Source: a bacterium | GTDB lineage: Bacteria > SZUA-79 > Acidulodesulfobacterales > Acidulodesulfobacteraceae | Reading direction: 5' to 3' | Assembly: GCA_021800745.1 (NCBI GenBank) | Contig: JAJYYS010000043.1 | Span: 1 to 10,690 of the forward strand | Length of the DNA stretch: 10,690 nt | Part shown: positions 1-5,636 of the stretch, piece after piece | How positions within the stretch are numbered: the first letter of the stretch is position 1 | Layout: every line of letters begins with the position of its first letter | The notes under the pieces: model-generated | Database searches by the model: none | Seen by the model: only the letters and a program-made list of their open reading frames with translations | What the model was told of the DNA's origin: nothing | Translations under genes and position numbers: made by a program

Positions 1-1019
1 TCGTTGTTTATTTTAAGGTCGCCGTATTTCCTTAAAGACGGAGATATGGCTTTTCTCGCGTCCATTATAACTTTTTTATCCTCGTCTTTTCCTGAAACAA
101 AAAGAAAAATAGGCGAAAATTCTTTCAATATTTTTTCATATTCTCCTATGGATTTATCCACCTCTTCCCGAGAACCGTCGGCTTCTACGATAAACAAAAA
201 ATTTCCGTCTATTTTGATTATATCGCTTTTGAAATAGCCTTTGACGGATTCGATTGAAGATTTGTCCATAAATTCGAGCATAGACGGCCTGTCCCTCAGT
301 TTCAAAAGAGAAATTGCGGCGTTAAATCCGTTATTTATATCGTCGAACGATACTAAAATCAGCGAATTTGCTTCCGGTTTCGATAAAATTTTAAGCGTAA
401 TTTTGGAAAAAAGGCCGAGTGTGCCTTCCGAACCTGTAAAAAGCTGGGTAAGATTATATCCCGAAACGTTTTTAACCGTTTTTGAGCCGGTATCGATAAT
501 TTCGCCTTCCCCCGTTATAACCTCCAGCACCGCGACGTAGTCTTTGGTAACGCCGTATTTTACGGCGGCGGGTCCACCGGAACATTCGGCTACATTGCCG
601 CCGATAGTCGAAAACTCGTAACTTGCGGGGTCGGGCGGATAAAAGTATCCCTTTTCGGAAAGGTAAGACTTAAGGTCGGCGTTTATAATGCCCGGTTCGA
701 CGGTAACAAACATATTCTCTTCGTCTAATTGCAGAATCCGGTTCATTTTCGTAAACGAAACCACGACACCGCCTTTTAAAGGCAGACTTCCGCCCGAAAA
801 TCCGCTTCCGGAACCCCTTCCGACGACGGGGGTATTATATTTTAAGCATAGCTTGACTATTTTGGATATTTCTTCCGCATTAAGCGGAAACACCACGGCG
901 TCCGGCATAAAATCCTTGGACGTAGCATCGTAGGAATAGCAGAGAAGTTCCTCGGTTTCTGACAGAACCCTGCCCTTTCCCAACAGCATTTCAAATTCAT
1001 TTATAAGTTTTTTATCCAT
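1..1019 (-). CDS. glcD: GlcD-like FAD-binding dehydrogenase (glycolate/D-lactate oxidase type), 3' end outside window
   Basis: The N-terminal 339 residues of an FAD-linked oxidase of the GlcD/D-lactate dehydrogenase family (FAD_binding_4 plus FAD-oxidase C domain). Such enzymes oxidise 2-hydroxy acids to 2-oxo acids and pass electrons to the membrane or to Fe-S partner subunits. The frame is open to base 1; relatives have roughly 460 residues, so about a quarter is missing. Visible motifs are the FAD pyrophosphate loop VVGRGSGSGFSGGS (65-78), YPPDPAS (127-133), TIGGNVAECSGGP (138-150) with KYGVTKDYV after it, and TGSEGTLGLF (195-204). The start MDKKLINEF fits the family, but no clear Shine-Dalgarno precedes it. 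The frame is also open further upstream, including a TTG 36 bases earlier and the palindrome at 1059-1087, so the start is uncertain. It lies 73 bases after rdgB on the same strand. The substrate cannot be told from sequence. Confidence 0.9.
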   Translation of the reverse strand, partial: MDKKLINEFEMLLGKGRVLSETEELLCYSYDATSKDFMPDAVVFPLNAEEISKIVKLCLKYNTPVVGRGSGSGFSGGSLPLKGGVVVSFTKMNRILQLDEENMFVTVEPGIINADLKSYLSEKGYFYPPDPASYEFSTIGGNVAECSGGPAAVKYGVTKDYVAVLEVITGEGEIIDTGSKTVKNVSGYNLTQLFTGSEGTLGLFSKITLKILSKPEANSLILVSFDDINNGFNAAISLLKLRDRPSMLEFMDKSSIESVKGYFKSDIIKIDGNFLFIVEADGSREEVDKSIGEYEKILKEFSPIFLFVSGKDEDKKVIMDARKAISPSLRKYGDLKINN

Positions 1020-1058
1020 ATAGTTCGATAAATATTCTACCGCCGCTTCCAATTTGTG

Positions 1059-1087
1059 ACGGTAACAGAATTGAATTCTGTTACCGT
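1059..1087. repeat. Perfect 29-bp palindrome between rdgB and glcD
   Basis: Bases 1059-1072 (ACGGTAACAGAATT) are exactly complementary in reverse to 1074-1087, around the single base G1073. It begins five bases past the rdgB stop and ends about 40 bases before the glcD ATG. No T-run follows on either strand, so an intrinsic terminator is unlikely. A dimeric repressor operator for glcD or an mRNA hairpin are the likelier roles. It contains GTAACA in inverted orientation. Confidence 0.7.
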
Positions 1088-1092
1088 GTTTA

Positions 1093-1737
1093 TTAAAATT
1101 GCGAGCTTTTTATCGCCTCGGCAACTTTTCCGAAAGCAACCGCCCTGTGCGATATTGCGTTTTTTTCCTCCGCGCCTATCTGCGCCGCCGTTTTATTAAA
1201 CTCCGGCACGATAAAAACGGGGTCGTAGCCGAAACCTTTCGTTCCGCTTATTTCTTCTGCAATTAAACCTTTTAATTCTCCGTAAAAATACTCGAAACTA
1301 TTTTTTTTAATATCGTAAAGGCAAGCATGGCAGACGAATTTAGCGCGCCTGTTTTCCGCGCATTCCGTTTTAAACCTCATGCCGTTAAGAAGTTTTTCTA
1401 TGTTGGCAATATCCGAAGCGTTTTCGCCCGCATACCTTGCCGTAAAAAGACCGGGAGCGCCATCTAAGCACTCTACCTCAAGCCCCGAATCCTCGCTGAT
1501 TATAAAATCGAGATTTAATTCTGCCCTTAACTCCGGATTTTCTTCCAAAAATTTCAGGTAGCCCTCAGCCTTAGTTTTTGCGTTATCTTCGTATGTTTCG
1601 CGGTCCTCTACTATCTCAACCCGATAACTTTTATCCAAATAAACTAAATTTAGACTTAAACCCGCAAATTTCCCCATTATAGCTTCAATTTCTTGAAACT
1701 TATGGGCATTGCCTGTAGCTATAAGAATATTTGCCAT
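1093..1737 (-). CDS. rdgB: RdgB/HAM1-type XTP/dITP diphosphatase
   Basis: House-cleaning nucleotide pyrophosphatase that hydrolyses dITP, XTP and ITP to monophosphates and PPi in the cytosol, keeping deaminated purines out of DNA and RNA. The 214 residues are full length or slightly long for the family (about 195-205). The signature motifs appear in order: ATGNAHKFQEI (7-17) with the phosphate-binding TGN and K13; ETYEDNAKTKA (48-58); EDSGLEV (82-88) with the metal-binding acidic residue; APGLFTARYAG (94-104); GTKGFGYDPVF (165-175); and NAISHR (193-198). The ATG has only a weak AGAAAG upstream. It follows the PHP phosphoesterase gene by 105 bases of very AT-rich DNA and precedes glcD. The assignment is secure; whether it shares a transcript with its neighbours is not. 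Confidence 0.97.
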   Translation of the reverse strand: MANILIATGNAHKFQEIEAIMGKFAGLSLNLVYLDKSYRVEIVEDRETYEDNAKTKAEGYLKFLEENPELRAELNLDFIISEDSGLEVECLDGAPGLFTARYAGENASDIANIEKLLNGMRFKTECAENRRAKFVCHACLYDIKKNSFEYFYGELKGLIAEEISGTKGFGYDPVFIVPEFNKTAAQIGAEEKNAISHRAVAFGKVAEAIKSSQF

Positions 1738-1769
1738 ATCTTTCTATTTTTAAAGGAGGCTATTTTGAC

Positions 1770-1816
1770 TTATATGTTATTAAGGTATTATAACATATAA
1801 TAAATATGTTATATAT
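1770..1816. promoter_or_regulatory. AT-rich inverted repeat between PHP gene and rdgB
   Basis: TTATATGTTAT (1770-1780) and ATAACATATAA (1790-1800) form a perfect 11-bp inverted repeat around a 9-base spacer. A further direct copy of ATATGTTAT occurs at 1804-1812, giving three copies of a 9-mer within about 40 bases. It lies 30-80 bases upstream of the rdgB start, so it could be an operator or promoter region for rdgB. In such AT-rich DNA chance is also possible. No T-run follows the arms to suggest a terminator. Confidence 0.3.
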
Positions 1817-1842
1817 TTTAAATTATTAGCATTGGCGGCGGT

Positions 1843-2559
1843 TCAAGCAAGGTCTTTGCCGCCGTCCTTCTTTCCGAAGAAATAAAAATAAAAAGATTTT
1901 GCGGACTGGACGGTATTGAGTTTAAACTCCTGCAGGGAATAGCGGTTAAAATGTGCGGTGGTTTTCTTATCTTTTATCTGCAACCTTAAATCTAAGGCCG
2001 TTTTTCCGTAAAAACCCGTATAACCTTTGCCTATAAAATCGCTTCTGTGAGCGTCGCTTACTCCGAGCTGAGGAAGCCCTATGGATACGTTTGCAAGGGA
2101 AGCGGCCGCATTGGAAAAAATTGAAAACGTGCTGGAATTATTAATAACTTCTACCGCATCGAAATCAAGCTCGGACAAAAGCTTCCTTATAGGCGCGTAA
2201 CCTTTTTCGGCGTAAGAAACGAAGTAATAAGGGTGAGGGGCTATTGCAAGCCCCCCTTGCGAATGTATTTCGTCGATTGTTTCCTGAGCCGTTTTGCCGG
2301 GTATTATCTTATTTTCTAAAAACAGCCCTACGACATGCCCGTTTTTTGTAGAAATCTCTTCTCCGATAATAACGTCCACCTCGAGGAAATTGTTTTTTAA
2401 CGCGTATTCTTTTGCTTTAAAAGCGCCCTTAATCCTGTTGTGGTCGGTTACGGCGATTACGTCGAGCCTGCCCGCCGCCGCCTCTACGATATCCTCCGGA
2501 GAATTATTCCCGTCGCTGTAACTGGTATGAATGTGCGTATCCGCCTTTGAATATTTCAT
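1843..2559 (-). CDS. PHP-domain metal-dependent phosphoesterase
   Basis: A 238-residue stand-alone PHP-domain protein, a cytosolic hydrolase of phosphate esters using a two- or three-metal site. All metal-ligand motifs are visible: DTHIHTSYSDG with H9 and H11 (7-17); VTDHN with D39 and H40; GEEIS with E67/E68; NGHVVGLF with H75; APHPYY with H109; and SDAHRSD with D169 and H171. This pattern matches the family that includes RNase AM/YciV and many phosphoesterases of unknown substrate. The ATG overlaps the transporter stop as ATGA (2556-2559), so translation is probably coupled. Being tied to a phosphate:H+ symporter suggests a link to phosphate release or metabolism, but this is inference. Histidinol-phosphate phosphatase is an alternative; no his genes are nearby. 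The C-terminus is rich in Lys, Phe and Tyr. Confidence 0.9.
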   Translation of the reverse strand: MKYSKADTHIHTSYSDGNNSPEDIVEAAAGRLDVIAVTDHNRIKGAFKAKEYALKNNFLEVDVIIGEEISTKNGHVVGLFLENKIIPGKTAQETIDEIHSQGGLAIAPHPYYFVSYAEKGYAPIRKLLSELDFDAVEVINNSSTFSIFSNAAASLANVSIGLPQLGVSDAHRSDFIGKGYTGFYGKTALDLRLQIKDKKTTAHFNRYSLQEFKLNTVQSAKSFYFYFFGKKDGGKDLA

Positions 2560-3998
2560 ATTGCGGGACTGCCCTCTTCGACGTATTTTTCTTCTTCTGC
2601 TACATCCCTTAAAGACATTTCTTTAGTCTCAGGAAGGGCAAAAGCCGTAAGAATCGCCCCAAGGAACGAAATTACTACAAGAACCATAAAAGTTCCCTGA
2701 ACTTTGATGGTAACCATAAGGAAAGGAAATAATAAGGTTCCTAAAAATGCGCCCACCTTTCCGGTTCCTGCCGATATACCGTCTCCGAACCCCCTTATAG
2801 GAGTCGGAAAAACCTCGGACGGATAAACAAAAGTAGTAGTATTAGGTCCAAATTCCACAAAGACATAGCTTAAGCCGAATACGAGAATGAACATCGCCGG
2901 AATAAGTTCATATCCGCCGAAACTTGTGAGGGAAATTATAAGATAGCATACCGCCATCCCAAGAAAACCCAGAATCTGAATAAATTTCCTGCCGAGCTTA
3001 TCCATGCTGAATGCCGCTATCCAGTAAAAAGGAGCGGCGAAAACTATGAAAACGATTGTGGAGAGGGCAAGGCTCTGGATAAATGTCCCGTGCGGCATGA
3101 CAGACTTCATAACGAGCGGCCAGCTTATTGAATTTCCGTAAAAAGCCCAGTCTAATAAAAACCATGACCCAGCCGTTCCAAGAAGCCTTAAATTATTCGG
3201 ATATTTAAACATGTCATGCCATTTTGTTTTTAATTTAACGCCGCCGCCGTTTCCATTAGTATGCGCTGAATTAGATGCCGTATTGCCGTCTATTTTAATC
3301 TTTGCTCCGGTTAGGTCATTAACCGCTGCAACCGTGTTGGAAACGTCGCCTTTTACGCCAAGGCTGTAATATGGCGTTTCTTTAATCTTCCTTCTTAAAT
3401 ATATTACGCTTGCCGCAGGTATGGCGCCTAATCCGAGCAGTATTCTCCATGCCATATCGTGCGGAACCCCCAGCATTAAAATAATAATAGCCGCCATCGG
3501 GCCGACGATAAGCCCTATGCCTTGAAGCGAAAAAACCATGGAAACTAATTTTCCCCTGTCTTTTCTGTTCGAATATTCGCTCATTATTATCGCGCTTATA
3601 GGATAATCGCCTCCTATGCCTATGCCTAAAACAATCCTCCATATTATAAGCTGGGTAATATCCTGCGAAAACGCCGAACCTATCGCGCCTATCGTTAAGA
3701 TTAAAACTTCCAAGCCGTAAATCGCTTTTCTGCCGAAAATATCCGAAACCCTTCCGAAAATATATGCTCCAAACGCCGCCGCAATCAACGACGAACCTCC
3801 AAGCAGCGCAATTTCCGAAGTCGTAAGATGCCATATAGGCGTGAGTAATGCTATAACGACCCCGATTATGAAAAGGTCGTAAGCGTCGGTAAAAAAACCC
3901 ATTCCCGCCGTAAACATAGTCCTGAAATGATGCTTAACAAGGTCAATCTCGTCAACCTTATTCAGCAGTTGGCTCCTTAAATTCTTAGCCGTTTCCAT
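2556..3998 (-). CDS. MFS phosphate:H+ symporter, Pho84/PHS family
   Basis: A 480-residue inner-membrane transporter with 12 predicted membrane segments in two halves. The hydrophilic central loop (about 205-265) has a Gly/Asn/Ser-rich stretch. It resembles the phosphate:H+ symporter (PHS) branch of the major facilitator superfamily. Residues equivalent to the substrate and proton sites of the fungal PiPT structure are all present: D38 in GFFTDAYDLF, D131 and Y132 in GGDYPISA, Q159 in SLQG, W279/D283/Y287 in TAGSWFLLDWAFYG, and N386 in FGPNTTTF. The MFS loop motifs GRVSDIFGRK (82-91) and DKLGRKF (333-339) are also seen. In the usual GHGISA segment the His is Asp (GDGISA, 405-410). AAAGGGGG lies 8 bases before the ATG. 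It sits 67 bases after the small cysteine-rich gene and overlaps the PHP gene. The PHO-box-like array upstream supports inorganic phosphate as substrate. Confidence 0.93.
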   Translation of the reverse strand: METAKNLRSQLLNKVDEIDLVKHHFRTMFTAGMGFFTDAYDLFIIGVVIALLTPIWHLTTSEIALLGGSSLIAAAFGAYIFGRVSDIFGRKAIYGLEVLILTIGAIGSAFSQDITQLIIWRIVLGIGIGGDYPISAIIMSEYSNRKDRGKLVSMVFSLQGIGLIVGPMAAIIILMLGVPHDMAWRILLGLGAIPAASVIYLRRKIKETPYYSLGVKGDVSNTVAAVNDLTGAKIKIDGNTASNSAHTNGNGGGVKLKTKWHDMFKYPNNLRLLGTAGSWFLLDWAFYGNSISWPLVMKSVMPHGTFIQSLALSTIVFIVFAAPFYWIAAFSMDKLGRKFIQILGFLGMAVCYLIISLTSFGGYELIPAMFILVFGLSYVFVEFGPNTTTFVYPSEVFPTPIRGFGDGISAGTGKVGAFLGTLLFPFLMVTIKVQGTFMVLVVISFLGAILTAFALPETKEMSLRDVAEEEKYVEEGSPAI

Positions 3999-4065
3999 AA
4001 ATTAATCCCCCTTTAAAATTAAGGTTTTATTAATTTTTGCCGTATAAATTTATATTCTGCCGCAT

Positions 4066-4335
4066 TTAACTTTTAAAGTTAAAATTGATTTTGATATTTT
4101 CGCCGCAGGCAGGACATTTTTTGGCAAACCTGTCGTAAACCCTTCCTATATCTTCTTCCGTAACAAGAACATCGAAATTATTTTCATCGCACCCGCATTT
4201 GACGTTCATAACGCAGCGTTTAGACGGACTGAATTTTATCTGTCTTTTGATAATATTGAGAAATTTTGACCTCATTAAAACAGCATTCTGGCTTGCGCTT
4301 TTCACTAAATTGTCAAAAAATGCAGGACTTTCCAT
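4066..4335 (-). CDS. Small cysteine-rich (zinc-ribbon-like) protein of unknown function
   Basis: An 89-residue protein that I do not recognise. It has a basic N-terminal half (RSKFLNIIKRQIKF, 22-35). Cysteines follow at C41, C47 and C49 (KCGCD) and a pair at C74/C77 in KKCPACGENI. The CxC plus CPxCG arrangement is typical of a small zinc ribbon, and there is no signal peptide or membrane segment. The gene is well supported: AAGGAGG (4344-4350) sits exactly 8 bases before the ATG, and a -10-like hexamer and PHO-box-like array lie just upstream. It is the first gene before the phosphate symporter, 67 bases apart, so it is probably in the same transcript. A regulatory or metal-binding role is possible, but nothing in the sequence shows which. 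Confidence 0.75.
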   Translation of the reverse strand: MESPAFFDNLVKSASQNAVLMRSKFLNIIKRQIKFSPSKRCVMNVKCGCDENNFDVLVTEEDIGRVYDRFAKKCPACGENIKINFNFKS

Positions 4336-4372
4336 TTATGCAGCCTCCTTATTTATATGTTCATATTTATTA

Positions 4373-4378
4373 ATTCTA
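4373..4378 (-). promoter_or_regulatory. Candidate -10 element TAGAAT for the phosphate-transporter operon
   Basis: One mismatch to TATAAT. It lies 9 bases past the last hexamer of array A and about 38 bases before the first ATG. There is no good -35, as expected where a PhoB-type activator replaces it. Confidence 0.45.
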
Positions 4379-4387
4379 TCAAATGAA

Positions 4388-4426
4388 TATTACGGTTTTA
4401 TGACGTTTATGTTAAATTTTTGTTAA
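4388..4426 (-). promoter_or_regulatory. PHO-box-like array A upstream of the phosphate-transporter operon
   Basis: Read on the minus strand, four hexamers are spaced by exactly 5 bases (11-bp period): TTAACA (4426-4421), TTAACA (4415-4410), GTCATA (4404-4399) and GTAATA (4393-4388). Direct TTnACA-like repeats with this period are the known binding sites of PhoB/PhoP-family response regulators. A -10-like TAGAAT (4378-4373) follows 9 bases later and would start the transcript of the small cysteine-rich gene and phosphate symporter. The regulator itself is not in the window. Confidence 0.6.
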
Positions 4427-4527
4427 ATCTTACGTAGACGTGCCAGGTTCGCTTTTATATTTTAAGGACGGGCTTCTATTCCGTATGCCTATCTTGTAGC
4501 GCAGGAAAAAGTAACAGATAAAATTTT

Positions 4528-4626
4528 CTATTTATTTTTTTGACTTAATCTTTTAAGACAATCCGCAACAGCAACGGCGTCTTTTTTCGCGTTTATTTTG
4601 ATAAAACCCCCGGGATTAATTCTGCA
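4528..4626 (-). pseudogene. Short orphan reading frame, possible gene remnant
   Basis: The frame is open for 32 codons to a TAG at 4530-4528 and reads like the C-terminal end of a real protein (NPGGFIKINAKKDAVAV, then ADCLKRLSQKNK). It alternates hydrophobic and charged residues as in a helix. No ATG, GTG or TTG opens it, and a TAA lies in frame at 4629-4627, just before it. It may be the decayed tail of a lost gene. It lies downstream of PHO-box-like array B on the same strand. I do not recognise the family, and chance cannot be excluded. Confidence 0.25.
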
Positions 4627-4636
4627 TTAACCCCGG
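4610..4636 (-). other. Hairpin in the leader downstream of array B
   Basis: On the minus strand CCGGGGTTAAT (4636-4626) pairs with ATTAATCCCGG (4620-4610) around a 5-base loop. This gives 11 pairs with one G-U, while the plus-strand transcript would have an A-C mismatch at that place, so the minus RNA folds better. GGG and then TTTTA follow, a poor T-run, so it could be a weak terminator or attenuator. Confidence 0.35.
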
Positions 4637-4680
4637 AAGCTAATGGGAAGTGAATAAATCTTGCTTACAGTATTACTAAA

Positions 4681-4686
4681 ATCTTA
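4681..4686 (-). promoter_or_regulatory. Candidate -10 element TAAGAT downstream of array B
   Basis: It lies 10 bases after the last hexamer of array B, nearly the same spacing as in array A, but has two mismatches to TATAAT. It would start a minus-strand transcript near 4674 that covers the hairpin and orphan frame. Confidence 0.3.
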
Positions 4687-4696
4687 CCATGCTAAA

Positions 4697-4735
4697 TATT
4701 ACAATTGCGTTAAGATTCTGTTAAATTTATGTTAC
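4697..4735 (-). promoter_or_regulatory. PHO-box-like array B
   Basis: On the minus strand four hexamers lie at an exact 11-bp period: GTAACA (4735-4730), TTAACA (4724-4719), TTAACG (4713-4708) and GTAATA (4702-4697). The order and the last hexamer match array A, 309 bases away. The direction points away from the plus-strand gene at 4842, though the array also sits 22 bases upstream of that gene's -10 and could influence it. Confidence 0.5.
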
Positions 4736-4756
4736 GATTTTATTTAAAATTATATG

Positions 4757-4765
4757 TGATATAAT
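4757..4765 (+). promoter_or_regulatory. Extended -10 promoter for the plus-strand gene
   Basis: TGATATAAT gives a perfect TATAAT (4760-4765) with the TGn extension. There is no convincing -35 at 17 bases upstream. Transcription would start near 4772, leaving a leader of about 70 bases before the ATG at 4842. Confidence 0.5.
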
Positions 4766-4841
4766 TAATAAACTTGAAGCTTTATAACATAAGAAGAATT
4801 AAAGAATTTTATTTGCCTTTATAATAATAGTTACTAAAAAT

Positions 4842-5636
4842 ATGCTTGACGTTAAAATAAAATTACATAGACATTATCTGCCTGCCGATACACCGGATCA
4901 AAAGCTGTTTATACTTCTTGAAATTAATCACGAAAAGGGCATAAATTCCGAAAGACGGGAGTTTTCCGCGGCTTCTAAAAATATTTTTTTGCCGGAATCT
5001 AAACATTCGGTTAACGAAATAATTTCCAACATCGTTTTAAATATAAGCACAATAAAAAATGCTAAAATCAACCGCATATCAATGGTCTATCCAACACAGT
5101 CTGAAGTTGACTTATCGTTAAAGCCTTTTTTGCTTGGTAACGCAGAGATAGGGGATGCTACTATATTTCTAATAGAAATGACCGTTCCGGAGCATAAGTC
5201 CGGAAAAGCTCTCCTATCTCAAATAAATTTAACTTACGACGTCAGCGGGAATCCATACAGAATGGAAACCGCAATTATGGAAACGGCTGTAGAATTCGGC
5301 AGAGGCGACAGTTCTGTTTACGGCACAGATAAAGAAGTCATGCATTATATTCAACAACGAAATATATGCTCTATGATAGAACAGGCAGAAAGCGAGGCCG
5401 CAAATAACGCTAATAAAGCGATAGAAATTCTTAAATCTGCTATGAGAACCGCCATAGTATTAAATAACGTTTCCATGACAAGAGTTTTAGGTAAAGCCGT
5501 TAAAGAGCTTGAAGATAATAAAACCATAGACAAAGGTACCTTGAAAACATTAAAGGTCGACGCTAAAACCCATACGGTAAGGTTCGACAAAGGTATATTT
5601 ACTGATGAAGAAATAAAAAAGATTACTGGAGCATAG
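4842..5636 (+). CDS. VWA-protein-like protein lacking the VWA domain
   Basis: A 264-residue cytosolic protein without a signal peptide or membrane segment. Residues 1-29 (LHRHYLPADTPDQKLFILLEI) look like the short strand region that precedes the von Willebrand A domain in many bacterial VWA proteins. Residues about 56-155 (VNEIISNIVLNISTIKN, GNAEIGDATIFLIEMTVPEH, LSQINLTYDV) resemble the beta-sandwich that follows the VWA domain in the same proteins. Residues about 163-205 form a helical, Ala-rich stretch like their C-terminal helices, ending in TLKTLKVDAKTHTVRF (234-249). No DxSxS metal-binding motif is present, so the VWA core of about 170 residues appears to be missing. The ATG lacks a clear Shine-Dalgarno. 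Its 3' end overlaps the convergent HD-GYP gene by 14 bases. The family link is by pattern memory only; an uncharacterised adaptor is the best guess. Confidence 0.7.
   Translation: MLDVKIKLHRHYLPADTPDQKLFILLEINHEKGINSERREFSAASKNIFLPESKHSVNEIISNIVLNISTIKNAKINRISMVYPTQSEVDLSLKPFLLGNAEIGDATIFLIEMTVPEHKSGKALLSQINLTYDVSGNPYRMETAIMETAVEFGRGDSSVYGTDKEVMHYIQQRNICSMIEQAESEAANNANKAIEILKSAMRTAIVLNNVSMTRVLGKAVKELEDNKTIDKGTLKTLKVDAKTHTVRFDKGIFTDEEIKKITGA

Larger units (their letters stand above)
4336..4841. other. 506-bp intergenic regulatory region between divergent genes
   Basis: No full gene is visible here. The region separates the minus-strand small-protein/phosphate-transporter operon from the plus-strand gene at 4842. 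It holds two arrays of 11-bp-phased hexamers, three candidate -10 elements, a hairpin and a short orphan reading frame, listed separately. The stretch about 4440-4527 shows nothing I can assign. Confidence 0.7.

Noticed and set aside
4..540. Open plus-strand frames at 4-237 and 241-540
   Set aside because: They are antisense shadows of glcD, whose minus-strand frame carries clear FAD-binding motifs across the same bases.
1752..1800. A good plus-strand AAAGGAGG followed by an 11-codon frame starting TTG at 1765
   Set aside because: No plus-strand gene follows for a leader peptide to control; the frame sits inside AT-rich repeats. The purine-rich run is most likely chance.
3382..3834. 150-codon minus-strand frame inside the transporter gene
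   Set aside because: It overlaps the phosphate symporter in another frame, and its translation shows no membrane or family pattern, whereas the symporter frame carries all substrate residues.
4043..4054. 12-bp palindrome TATAAATTTATA in the gap before the phosphate symporter
   Set aside because: Very simple AT-only sequence in an AT-rich gap; no repeats or terminator features around it, so chance is the better explanation.
4199..4426. Plus-strand frame of 75 codons with hydrophobic translation, opposite the cysteine-rich gene
   Set aside because: The minus-strand frame has a perfectly spaced Shine-Dalgarno and cysteine motifs; the plus frame has no ribosome site and is antisense to it and to array A.
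4541..4557. Weak stem in GACTTAATCTTTTAAG as a terminator
   Set aside because: The arms are short and AT-only, and on the minus strand an A-run rather than a T-run follows, so it does not fit an intrinsic terminator.
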